Below are positions 1-6,324 of a DNA stretch of 6,324 nucleotides, piece after piece; the first letter of the stretch is position 1; every line of letters begins with the position of its first letter. The position numbers were made by a program, and so were the translations under genes. The DNA is from Roseomonas sp. (GTDB lineage Bacteria; Pseudomonadota; Alphaproteobacteria; Acetobacterales; Acetobacteraceae), in assembly GCA_020249415.1 (NCBI GenBank), contig JADCFR010000310.1:1-6324 (forward strand). The letters run 5' to 3'. The notes under the pieces were generated by a model. That model saw nothing but the letters and a program-made list of their open reading frames with translations, had not been told where the DNA came from and did no database searches.

Positions 1-1416
1 ATTGCGACACTGGCCGAGAAAACCGCGAGCATGGGCAAGGTGCTGGTGCAGCGCCTGCCGGCCTATCCCGCCTATCTGCGTAAGCCGCGCGATTGGTTTG
101 CGCCACGGATTGCAACCGCATTGCTGCGGGCGAGTGATGCTGCCGGCTTCGCGCGCGGCGATGATTGGTCCCCTGGCGCGCTGACGCCGCCGCGCCTTGC
201 GGCACCGTTGCTGGCTGCGACTGACGCAGGGCTCGCCGGCTTGGTGGAACGCGCCGCGCAAGGCGAAAGGCTGGATGCGCCCGCCATTGAAACGCTGTTT
301 GCCGCGCGGGATGCGGATCAGGCGCATGTCATGGCGGCGGCTGATCGGCTGCGCCAGGCAGCTGCGGGTGACACCGTGCGCTATGTCGTCAATCGCAACA
401 TCAATTACACGAATATCTGTAGCTATCGTTGCAGCTTTTGCGCCTTCAGCAAGGGCAAGACGCATGAAGCCTTGCGTGGCCCGGCCTATGATCTCGATCA
501 CGCGGAGATTACGCGACGCGCCAAGGAAGCCTGGGCGCGCGGTGCGACGGAAGTCTGCCTGCAAGGTGGCATCCACCCGGATTATACTGGTGCCACCTAT
601 GAGGCGATTTGCTGCGCCATCAAGCAGGCCGTACCGGGGATACATATACATGCCTTCTCGGCGCTGGAAATCCACCAAGGTGCGCGCACGCTGGGGCTGT
701 CTTTATCAGCATTTCTGACGCGCTTGCGTGATGCCGGCCTTGGCACTTTGCCCGGCACGGCTGCGGAGATTCTGGATGATGAGATACGCGCCATCATCTG
801 CCCTGATAAGGTGAATACGGAAGAATGGCAGGCAGTAATGCGCGCCGCGCATGGGCTCGGGCTGCGTAGCACCGCCACCATCATGTTCGGCCATGTGGAA
901 GCGCCCTTGCATTGGGCGCGACATTTGCTGGTGCTGCGCGATTTGCAGGCGGAAACCGGCGGCTTCACTGAATTCGTGCCGCTGCCTTTCGTGCATATGG
1001 AAGCGCCGATGTATCTGCGCGGCCTGGCGCGCCGTGGCCCGAGTTTCCGAGAGGCATTGCTGATGCATAGCGTTGCCCGCTTGGTGCTTCATCCGCATTT
1101 CATAAACATCCAGACAAGCTGGGTGAAGATGGGACCCGAAGGTGCGGCCATGGCCTTACAGGCCGGCGCTAATGATCTGGGCGGCACGCTGATGAATGAA
1201 AGCATCAGCCGCGCCGCCGGCACGGAACATGGCCAGGAATTCCCGCCCGAGGCGATGGAGCGCCTGATCCTTTCCATCGGGCGCCAGCCGATGCAGCGCA
1301 GCACGACCTATGGCGCCGTTGCGCGCGAACGCGAAGATGCTTCGCGGTGTGCCGCGCCGCTTTTGCCCATGGTGCAGACTGCGCCGCGCAAGCGTGTGTT
1401 ATTGGCGGGCGATTAA
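1..1416 (+). CDS. fbiC: FbiC (Fo synthase), 3' part: end of CofG half plus complete CofH half
   Basis: Partial gene: the frame is open at base 1, so the start lies left of the window; the ATG at 31 is internal. It ends with TAA at 1414-1416. In bacteria FbiC makes Fo, the deazaflavin chromophore of F420, from tyrosine and 5-amino-6-(D-ribitylamino)uracil using two radical SAM domains. Visible residues 1 to about 55 (QRLPAYPAYLRKPRDWF, then a DDWSPG motif) resemble the C-terminal tail of the CofG domain. A linker follows, and then the CofH domain with its 4Fe-4S/SAM motif CSYRCSFC (bases 418-441, cysteines at visible residues 140, 144 and 147), LQGGIHP and later LPGTAAEIL. The CofG tail running straight into CofH argues for the fused FbiC rather than a free CofH, but the CofG radical SAM motif is outside the window. 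It is convergent with cofC. Confidence 0.93.
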   Translation: MATLAEKTASMGKVLVQRLPAYPAYLRKPRDWFAPRIATALLRASDAAGFARGDDWSPGALTPPRLAAPLLAATDAGLAGLVERAAQGERLDAPAIETLFAARDADQAHVMAAADRLRQAAAGDTVRYVVNRNINYTNICSYRCSFCAFSKGKTHEALRGPAYDLDHAEITRRAKEAWARGATEVCLQGGIHPDYTGATYEAICCAIKQAVPGIHIHAFSALEIHQGARTLGLSLSAFLTRLRDAGLGTLPGTAAEILDDEIRAIICPDKVNTEEWQAVMRAAHGLGLRSTATIMFGHVEAPLHWARHLLVLRDLQAETGGFTEFVPLPFVHMEAPMYLRGLARRGPSFREALLMHSVARLVLHPHFINIQTSWVKMGPEGAAMALQAGANDLGGTLMNESISRAAGTEHGQEFPPEAMERLILSIGRQPMQRSTTYGAVAREREDASRCAAPLLPMVQTAPRKRVLLAGD

Positions 1417-2072
1417 GCCAAGCGGCTGAGAATACCGTTTTGCCTGAGCCATGCCAGGGTTTGCGTGCCCTTGGCTTCTGGAATGCGTGCAAAGCGCGCG
1501 ATATCGGCGGGATGGTCAATATCCATGGCAATGCCCGGCAGACGCAGGATTTGCGGCGCAATGCCTGCTGTGCGCGCGGCGGCCAGATGCGGGAAATAGC
1601 TATCCTCGCCAAAGCGTAGCTTCACCGCATTGGGCGGTGACATCAGAATGGCGTTCGATCCCTGCTCATCATGTGCGGGCGCGATGATGAAGGCGGGTGG
1701 GCTGGTCACCGCGGCGATCAGCGCTTCAATCTCCGGCGTTTTCACGGCAGGAACATCGCCGGGTAGTGTCAGAATGGCCGCGACACCTTCCGCCTGTAAC
1801 ACCGATGCCGCAACCGTTACCGCGCCGGTATGCCCTGCCCGCGCGCCTTCCGTGATGATCCGCGCGCCATGCGCCTCCGCCAGCGCATGCGCCCAAGAAT
1901 CCAGCGTCACCACTGCAATGCCGTCCAGCCCCTGCGCGGCCGATAGAGCCATCAGCACATCGCGCAGCATCACCTGCATTAGCGCCATGCGTTCCGCAGG
2001 TGAAAGCAAGGATGCGAGGCGTTGCTTGGCGCTCGCCATTTCCTTCACGGGCAGAATGACCCAGGGCTTCAT
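1413..2072 (-). CDS. cofC: CofC/FbiD-type phospho-acid guanylyltransferase of F420 biosynthesis
   Basis: 219 residues, ATG at 2072, stop TAA at 1413-1415. The family uses GTP to activate a three-carbon phospho-acid (2-phospho-L-lactate, phosphoenolpyruvate or 3-phosphoglycerate, depending on lineage), giving the unstable donor used by CofD. Visible motifs are the nucleotide-binding N-terminus LPVKEMASAKQRL (residues 7-19), LPGDVP (103-108), GSNAIL (138-143, where many relatives have GTNAL), FGEDSYFPH (154-162) and MDIDHPADI (183-191). Residues 80-85 read GHTGAV where many relatives have a GLNAAL-like motif. Length is normal for the family. It is the last gene of the minus-strand operon and overlaps cofD by ATGA. 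Only a weak ribosome site is visible, so translational coupling to cofD is likely. The family is clear; the three-carbon substrate is not decided by the sequence. Confidence 0.93.
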   Translation of the reverse strand: MKPWVILPVKEMASAKQRLASLLSPAERMALMQVMLRDVLMALSAAQGLDGIAVVTLDSWAHALAEAHGARIITEGARAGHTGAVTVAASVLQAEGVAAILTLPGDVPAVKTPEIEALIAAVTSPPAFIIAPAHDEQGSNAILMSPPNAVKLRFGEDSYFPHLAAARTAGIAPQILRLPGIAMDIDHPADIARFARIPEAKGTQTLAWLRQNGILSRLA

Positions 2073-2989
2073 CTTAGCGTTTCAATCGCCGCCAGCACCT
2101 GCCGCGCCAGCGCGGTCTTGTCCGCCAGATCGCGCATCAAGGTTGTGGCATGAAATACGCGCGGCGTGATGCCCGCCGCGTCATCACCATGTTCCATCAC
2201 GAAGCCATGCAGCAAATCACCATAACGCGCGGCCACAGCGGTAGCACTTGGCGCCTCACCCAGCGCTTCAAACATGCGCGCCGTTGGCCCTTTCACGGCT
2301 TGCCCAGCAATGATGGGCGATACCGCCACCACTGGCGCGCCTGATGCCTTGATGGCATCGCGCAATCCCGGTACGGCCAGAATGGGTTCGATGCTGATGA
2401 AGGGATTGCTCGGGCAAATCACGATGCCGCGCGGTTTCCTGCGCAGCGCTTCCAATAACGCAGGTTGCGGGCGCGCCTGTTCAACATTGGCGAATTTCAC
2501 CGCCCGCGCCAAGGGCTCGGCGCGCAACCGCACAAACCAATCCTGAAAATCAAGCCAGCCCTGATCCGTGTGGATTTGCGTGCGCACCGGATCATCACTC
2601 ATCGGCAGGATGCGTGGGCCAATGCCAAAGCACTGCCGCACATCATCGGTAATCGCCGAAAGTGTTTCGCCGCCGCGCAGCCGATGGCTTCGCAACACAT
2701 GCAGCGCCAAATCGCGATCACCCAGGCGAAACCAATCCGCCCCGCCAAGCGCCGCGAGGGTTTCCATGAAAGCCCAGCTTTCATCCGCGCGCCCCCAACC
2801 AAGCTTGGGATTATCCAGCCCTGCCAGGGTATAGAGCAACGTATCCGTATCGGGACAAATCGTGAGCCCGAAATGTTCGAAATCATCACCGGTATTGGCG
2901 ATGATCAGCAATTCCTCCGGTGGCAAAACCTGTGCAAGACCAAGTGCCAGCTTCGCCCCACCAATGCCGCCGGAAAGCGCGATGATCAC
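2069..2989 (-). CDS. cofD: CofD/FbiA, Fo phospho-acid transferase
   Basis: 306 residues, GTG start at 2989, stop TGA at 2069-2071. The enzyme transfers the phospho-lactyl (or phosphoenolpyruvyl/phosphoglyceryl) group from the GDP-activated donor made by CofC onto the ribityl hydroxyl of Fo, giving F420-0 or its dehydro form. Recognisable motifs are the nucleotide-binding start LSGGIGGAK (residues 5-13), NTGDDFEHFGL and CPDTDTLLY in the first 55 residues, SDDPVRT in the middle, CPSNPFISIEPIL, and VSPIIAGQAVKGPTARM towards the C-terminus. The GTG is supported because the family begins directly with the IALSGGIGG strand. There is also an AGGAGG ribosome site on the minus strand at 3000-3005. The gene overlaps cofE by GTGA and cofC by ATGA. 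The presence of both CofC and CofD makes the assignment secure. Confidence 0.95.
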   Translation of the reverse strand: MIIALSGGIGGAKLALGLAQVLPPEELLIIANTGDDFEHFGLTICPDTDTLLYTLAGLDNPKLGWGRADESWAFMETLAALGGADWFRLGDRDLALHVLRSHRLRGGETLSAITDDVRQCFGIGPRILPMSDDPVRTQIHTDQGWLDFQDWFVRLRAEPLARAVKFANVEQARPQPALLEALRRKPRGIVICPSNPFISIEPILAVPGLRDAIKASGAPVVAVSPIIAGQAVKGPTARMFEALGEAPSATAVAARYGDLLHGFVMEHGDDAAGITPRVFHATTLMRDLADKTALARQVLAAIETLR

Positions 2990-3726
2990 GGGAAAAGATC
3001 CTCCTGCGCGGGGCGGATCAATTCGGCGGCGGGATTCACAGCGCCGGACCAGGACAACCCGCGTACCAGCACCGCTGGTTGACCCTCAGCCCCCTGCCCC
3101 ATCACCAGGCCAGCGGCGGCGGCGATTTCATCGGCGAAACCTGTGATGCTGACCATCAGCGTGCGGTCAAACAAATCCGGCTGGCCGCGTAAATCACGCA
3201 GTGCCGGCAGCCCCGCCGCACCGATCGCCACACCAACCGTGCCGCGACGCCAGGCGCGGCCAAAACTATCCGTGATCACCACAGGCAAGCCAAGCCGCGC
3301 GGCAAGCGCTGCAGCGCTGCCATCAGGATCACGCGGCAACAACAAGGCATGGCCATCAGCGCCGATATTGGATTGATCAATCCCGGCATTGGCCATCACG
3401 AAACCCAGCCGATGCTTGACGATAATCAGGTTGGGCCGCGCACGCACCACGCGTTCTGATTCAGACAGGATCAGCTCGACTAGCCGCGCATCCTTCCCCG
3501 TCTGTTCGGCAAGTTCGCGCGCCGCCACTGATGGCTTTACGGAAGCCAGTGCAACGCTCCGCCCCTCCGCCTTGCTCACAATTTTTTGCGCAACCGCCAG
3601 CACATCGCCCTGTTGTGGCCTAAGGCCAGCGCGCGCCATGGCAGCAGAAAGCAAACCCGCAAGATCATCGCCCACCTGCACCATCGGCAGTTCAGGCAGC
3701 GCAAAAAGCTGCAGCGCGGCCTTCAA
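2986..3726 (-). CDS. cofE: CofE, coenzyme F420-0:L-glutamate ligase, stand-alone form
   Basis: 246 residues, stop TGA at 2986-2988. It adds gamma-linked glutamates to F420-0 with GTP and a divalent metal. Motifs are [17 protein letters not shown] (residues 40-56), [14 protein letters not shown] (77-90), ANAGIDQSN (112-120), LPRDPDGSA (130-138) and the [12 protein letters not shown] segment (151-162), with the family's metal-binding acidic residues probably among D117 and D153. The chosen start is TTG at 3726. It makes the TTGA overlap with fgd and keeps the N-terminal strand (LFALPELP) that precedes GDD in relatives; the first ATG would begin at residue 15 and lose it. The protein ends at the usual point for single-domain CofE (RPAQEDLF). 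It therefore lacks the C-terminal FMN/nitroreductase-like domain of actinobacterial FbiB. Confidence 0.93.
   Translation of the reverse strand: MKAALQLFALPELPMVQVGDDLAGLLSAAMARAGLRPQQGDVLAVAQKIVSKAEGRSVALASVKPSVAARELAEQTGKDARLVELILSESERVVRARPNLIIVKHRLGFVMANAGIDQSNIGADGHALLLPRDPDGSAAALAARLGLPVVITDSFGRAWRRGTVGVAIGAAGLPALRDLRGQPDLFDRTLMVSITGFADEIAAAAGLVMGQGAEGQPAVLVRGLSWSGAVNPAAELIRPAQEDLFP
3000..3005 (-). promoter_or_regulatory. Strong ribosome binding site for cofD
   Basis: The minus strand reads AGGAGG here, inside the end of cofE, with a ten-base spacer to the GTG at 2989. It is the best Shine-Dalgarno match in the operon and supports the GTG start, so cofD can be loaded independently as well as by coupling to cofE. 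Confidence 0.7.
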
Positions 3727-4733
3727 GCGAAGCGGCGGCGCAGCAGTGGCAGCACCTGCTCCCCATAGAGCCGCAAGAACCGCGCCTGATCCGGCCCTGG
3801 CGCATGGAATACCAAATGCCGGAAGCCGAGGCCGACGTAGTAGCCGATACGCTCCACATGCTCCTCCGGATCAGTGGAGACAATCCAACGGCTCGCCGCA
3901 CGTTCCAGCGGCAGCGCATCGGCCAGGCGCTCCATCTGCATTGGGTCTTCCACCGACATTTTTTCTTCCGAGGAAAGCGCCAGCGCCGCCCAATGGCGCG
4001 TATCTTCCAAGGCGCGCCGCCTGTCCGTGTCGAAGGAAACTTTCACCTCGATCATGCGATCATAAGCAGGTTTCGGAGCCGCTGCGGCTTCCAACCCCGC
4101 CACCACATTCGGCAACAGGGTTTCTGTGTAAAGCTCTGGCTTCTTGCCGCTGGTGCAGATAAATCCATCGCCCGCACGCCCGGCATATTTCGCAACCATC
4201 GCGCCGGCAGCGGCAACATAAATCGGCACGGGTGACGCGGGCCGATCATAAATGGTGGCGTGTTCGGTTCGGTAATATTGTCCTTCAAAGCTCACGCGAT
4301 CTTCGGTCCAAAGCTTGCGCATCAATTGCACGGCTTCACGCATGCGGGCGAAGCGTTCCTTGAATTCCGGCCAGGGCTGACCGGTGGAAGGCACCTCATT
4401 CAACCCTTCGCCCGTACCGATGCCCAGAATGACGCGGCCCGGAAACATCGCGCCCAAAGTGCCAAAGGCCTGCGCCACAATGGAAGGATGGTAGCGAAAG
4501 GTGGGTGTCAGCACGCTGGTGCCCATGACAAGTCGCTGCGTGCGCGCGCCAAGCGCACCAAGCCATACCAGCGAATTCGGCGCATGGCCGCCCGTGTGTT
4601 TCCAAGGCTGGAAATGGTCTGAGATGAAGCAGCTATCGAAGCCCATCTCCTCAGCCAATACGCCAAATTCCAGCAATTGCGCCGGCGCAAATTGTTCGGC
4701 GGATGCCTTATAGCCAAGCTTCAACATGGCCAT
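3723..4733 (-). CDS. fgd: F420-dependent glucose-6-phosphate dehydrogenase (LLM superfamily)
   Basis: 336 residues from ATG 4733, the length of M. tuberculosis FGD1. A GTG at 4736 would add one residue and make a GTGA overlap; ATG 4733 overlaps the upstream stop by one base, gives MAMLKLGYK (close to MAELKLGYK of FGD1) and has better spacing from GGCGG. The family oxidises glucose-6-phosphate to 6-phosphogluconolactone and makes F420H2. The resemblance to FGD1, recalled from memory, runs along the whole chain: [59 protein letters not shown] and LVFHAPG. Equivalents of E13, H40, W44 and E109 are present, as are all four phosphate-binding residues T195, K198, K259 and R283 of FGD1 (here T194, K197, K258, R282). 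The residue after K258 is Met, where FGD1 has His260. Other sugar-phosphate substrates remain possible. Confidence 0.9.
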   Translation of the reverse strand: MAMLKLGYKASAEQFAPAQLLEFGVLAEEMGFDSCFISDHFQPWKHTGGHAPNSLVWLGALGARTQRLVMGTSVLTPTFRYHPSIVAQAFGTLGAMFPGRVILGIGTGEGLNEVPSTGQPWPEFKERFARMREAVQLMRKLWTEDRVSFEGQYYRTEHATIYDRPASPVPIYVAAAGAMVAKYAGRAGDGFICTSGKKPELYTETLLPNVVAGLEAAAAPKPAYDRMIEVKVSFDTDRRRALEDTRHWAALALSSEEKMSVEDPMQMERLADALPLERAASRWIVSTDPEEHVERIGYYVGLGFRHLVFHAPGPDQARFLRLYGEQVLPLLRRRFA

Positions 4734-5593
4734 CACGTATCCGCCAGCGCAGCGAGCATCGCATCCCGATGCGCGGTATCGCCATCATCCGTCACTGGCT
4801 GGATGCAAACATGTGTGGCGCCCGCGGTGAAATGCGCGCGGAGCCCGGCCTTCACCGTTGTGGCATCACCATGCAGCACCATGGCATCAATAAAGCGATC
4901 ACTGCCACCATTGGCGAGCTCTGCTTCGCTAAAACCAAGCCGTAGCCAATTATTCACGTAATTCGGCAGCACCATGTAGCGGGAGAGTTCGCGCCGCCCG
5001 AGGGCACGCGCGCGCACCGGATCGGTTTCAATGCAAACCTTCTGTTCCACCGCCAGCACCTTGCCCGGCCCAAGAATGGCCGCGGCTTGGGTAGTATGTT
5101 CCGGTGTTACGTTGTAAGGCACAGCGCCATCGGCTGCGCCGCCAGAAAGCGCGAGCATTTTCGGCCCTAGCGCGGCCAGCAGCACCGGCCCTTCCAGCGT
5201 ATCGCCGCCCGCCTTGCGCAGCCCATCCAGATAGCCGCGCATGGCGGGGATGGGTTTTTCGTAGCGATGCCCGCGCAAGCCTTCCACCATTGGGATATGG
5301 CTGACGCCAAGCCCAAGCGCGAAACGCCCGCAGTGCAGGGCGTTCAGCGTCGCCAGGCCGCGGCGCGCGGTGAAGGCATCGCGCGCGTAAATATTCGCAA
5401 TCGAACTGCCGACAATAAGCTTCTGGCTATTTGCCAGCAGAAAACCGGCAAGCGCCATGGATTCATAACCGCGTGATTCCGGATACCAGAAGCTGCCATA
5501 GCCCAGGTCTTCCACGCGGTTCAGCAGTGCGCGCAAGGCCGCCGCATCCAGCCGATCTGTGGAACACCAAACGCCCAAACGCCCGAATTGCAT
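4733..5593 (-). CDS. LLM-class F420-dependent oxidoreductase, TIGR03620 (MSMEG_4141) type
   Basis: 286 residues, ATG at 5593, stop TGA at 4733-4735. An in-frame ATG at 5686 would add 31 residues, but these lie inside the preceding gene and do not look like family sequence. ATG 5593 has AGGAAG six bases upstream and starts at the family's FGRLGVW strand. It is a luciferase-like TIM barrel: [11 protein letters not shown] (residues 30-40), [14 protein letters not shown] (61-74, with the cofactor-facing bulge typical of the superfamily), [22 protein letters not shown] (93-114, two adjacent motifs), LAALGPKML (139-147), [10 protein letters not shown] (158-167) and [13 protein letters not shown] (209-221). 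The subfamily is predicted to use F420; I know of no settled substrate. Its place between the fgd and PEP-mutase-like genes of an F420 operon supports F420 as cofactor. Confidence 0.87.
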   Translation of the reverse strand: MQFGRLGVWCSTDRLDAAALRALLNRVEDLGYGSFWYPESRGYESMALAGFLLANSQKLIVGSSIANIYARDAFTARRGLATLNALHCGRFALGLGVSHIPMVEGLRGHRYEKPIPAMRGYLDGLRKAGGDTLEGPVLLAALGPKMLALSGGAADGAVPYNVTPEHTTQAAAILGPGKVLAVEQKVCIETDPVRARALGRRELSRYMVLPNYVNNWLRLGFSEAELANGGSDRFIDAMVLHGDATTVKAGLRAHFTAGATHVCIQPVTDDGDTAHRDAMLAALADT

Positions 5594-5599
5594 GATAGA

Positions 5600-5606
5600 C
5601 TTCCTT
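5600..5606 (-). promoter_or_regulatory. Ribosome binding site deciding the LLM oxidoreductase start
   Basis: The minus strand reads AAGGAAG, six bases upstream of the ATG at 5593, in the 28-base gap after the stop of the preceding gene. This favours 5593 over the in-frame ATG at 5686. Confidence 0.65.
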
Positions 5607-5621
5607 TCCCCGTAACGCGGG

Positions 5622-6324
5622 CTAGCCGTAGGTTTCATCAAGCGCCTGAAAGCGCGGCAGATCAACCAGGGCGCTGAATTCCGCATAGCTCATCATGGCA
5701 CCCGCTGCCTTGGCCGGCGTGCCATCGCGCTTCAACACGGCCAGCGCATCAGCCACCGCACGCGCGGCGGAAAACAGTGCGGTCATTGCGTAGAACACGA
5801 CAGCAAAACCCATCTGTTCCAGATCACGCATGGTAAGTGCCGTGGTTTCATTGCCATCCACAATGCTGACAACCTTGGGACCCGGCACCTGCCGCGCCAC
5901 AATCTCAACCTCGACAATTTTCTTGAGGCCATCAACGAATACCAGATCAACCCCGGCATCCTGATACATCAGCGCGCGGCGCACGGCTTCTTCCGGGCCA
6001 ATCGCCGGCATCGCATCTGTCCGCCCAATAATCAGCGGTCCCTGCGCAGGGCGGGACGCGATGGCACATTGTAGGCGCCGGACATTTTCTTCCGCCGGGA
6101 TCAGCCTGATCCCGGCCAATTGCCCGCAGCGCTTTGGCGCCACCTGGTCTTCCAGATGGATCGCGGCGACACCGGCCTGCGCATATTCTTCAATCATGCG
6201 CGCGATATTGGCCGGCCCGCCATAGCCGGTATCTGCATCGGCAATGATCGGAATGCTTACCGCGCGCGCCATATCCCGCGCATGGGTGGTCATTTCCGTC
6301 TGCGTCAGCAAGCCAATATCGGGC
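5622..6324 (-). CDS. Isocitrate lyase/PEP mutase superfamily enzyme, 5' end cut by window edge
   Basis: Partial: the frame is open to base 6324 (first residues PDIGLLTQTEM), so roughly the first 60 residues of a typical member are missing. The TTG at 6311 is internal. Stop TAG is at 5622-5624. The superfamily comprises Mg-dependent TIM-barrel enzymes that make or break C-C or P-C bonds in 2-oxo or hydroxy acids (2-methylisocitrate lyase, oxaloacetate decarboxylase, PEP mutase and relatives). Visible are the metal-binding DADTGYG (near 6219-6239), IHLEDQVAPKRCGQLAG (around 6110-6160, carrying the KxCG cysteine), IGRTDA, and the C-terminal MMSYAEFSALVDLPRFQAL helix region. Odd points are Gln where lyases have His after CG, FVDG where many have FxEA, and SIVDGN where many have NMVEGG. 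The exact reaction cannot be called. It is 28 bases upstream of the LLM gene and probably in the same transcript. Confidence 0.82.
   Translation of the reverse strand, partial: PDIGLLTQTEMTTHARDMARAVSIPIIADADTGYGGPANIARMIEEYAQAGVAAIHLEDQVAPKRCGQLAGIRLIPAEENVRRLQCAIASRPAQGPLIIGRTDAMPAIGPEEAVRRALMYQDAGVDLVFVDGLKKIVEVEIVARQVPGPKVVSIVDGNETTALTMRDLEQMGFAVVFYAMTALFSAARAVADALAVLKRDGTPAKAAGAMMSYAEFSALVDLPRFQALDETYG

Noticed and set aside
31..33. ATG at 31 as the true start of a free-standing cofH
   Set aside because: The frame is open to base 1 and the residues before and after this ATG look like the CofG C-terminal tail, so it is more likely an internal Met of fused FbiC.
1205..1612. 135-codon minus-strand open frame across the fbiC/cofC junction
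   Set aside because: Overlaps the two real genes in another frame and has an Arg/Ala-rich sequence with no family resemblance. It cannot coexist with the shared-stop arrangement as an obvious gene.
2465..3082. 205-codon open frame on the + strand
   Set aside because: Antisense to cofD, with no recognisable motif; a shadow of the real gene.
3389..4162. 257-codon open frame on the + strand
   Set aside because: Fully antisense to cofE and fgd, both of which have clear family motifs. The translation is low-complexity Ala/Pro/Ser/Arg, as expected from the opposite strand of GC-rich codons.
5609..5621. Small hairpin CCCG/CGGG between the two rightmost genes as a terminator
   Set aside because: The stem has only four pairs and no T-run follows on the minus strand; the spacing and ribosome site fit a continuous operon.
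5594..5686. 31-residue N-terminal extension of the LLM oxidoreductase from ATG 5686
   Set aside because: It lies over the end of the preceding gene, does not resemble family N-termini, and a good ribosome site marks ATG 5593.
1..6324. RNA genes, insertion sequences, CRISPR arrays or phage elements
   Set aside because: Nearly every base is accounted for by recognised coding sequence. I saw no tRNA-like cloverleaf, regularly spaced repeat or transposase motif.

Overview
The window is a compact, gene-dense segment of a moderately GC-rich bacterial chromosome (roughly 60% GC by eye) devoted to coenzyme F420. It holds four or five biosynthesis functions and two F420-dependent flavin/deazaflavin-type oxidoreductases. 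The mix of a bifunctional FbiC, a stand-alone CofE and the codon and protein style suggests a Gram-negative proteobacterium, most likely an alphaproteobacterium. This is an inference from protein flavour, not from a marker gene. No rRNA, tRNA, mobile element, CRISPR array or long repeat was seen, and no non-coding stretch exceeds 30 bases.

Layout, left to right. On the + strand, bases 1-1416 hold the 3' part of fbiC: the end of a CofG-like half followed by a complete CofH-like radical SAM half. Facing it on the - strand is a tightly packed operon read from the right edge: an isocitrate lyase/PEP mutase-family gene (cut by the right edge), an LLM-class oxidoreductase of the MSMEG_4141 (TIGR03620) type, an F420-dependent glucose-6-phosphate dehydrogenase (fgd), cofE, cofD and cofC. 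From the LLM gene to cofC every junction overlaps by 1 to 4 bases (TGA with ATG, GTG or TTG). The last gene, cofC, and fbiC converge and share the palindrome TTAA as their stop codons.

How the genes fit together: FbiC makes the deazaflavin Fo from tyrosine and a ribityl-uracil precursor. CofC activates a three-carbon phospho-acid with GTP, and CofD transfers it to Fo. CofE adds the gamma-glutamate tail. Fgd reduces F420 using glucose-6-phosphate, and the TIGR03620 enzyme is a candidate consumer of F420H2 (or source of it) with an unknown substrate.

The points most worth a second look are: an Fgd with nearly every known glucose-6-phosphate residue, outside its usual actinobacterial setting; no dehydro-F420-0 reductase domain, which leaves the three-carbon substrate of CofC open; and a divergent PEP mutase/isocitrate lyase-family enzyme at the head of the operon with several active-site changes.
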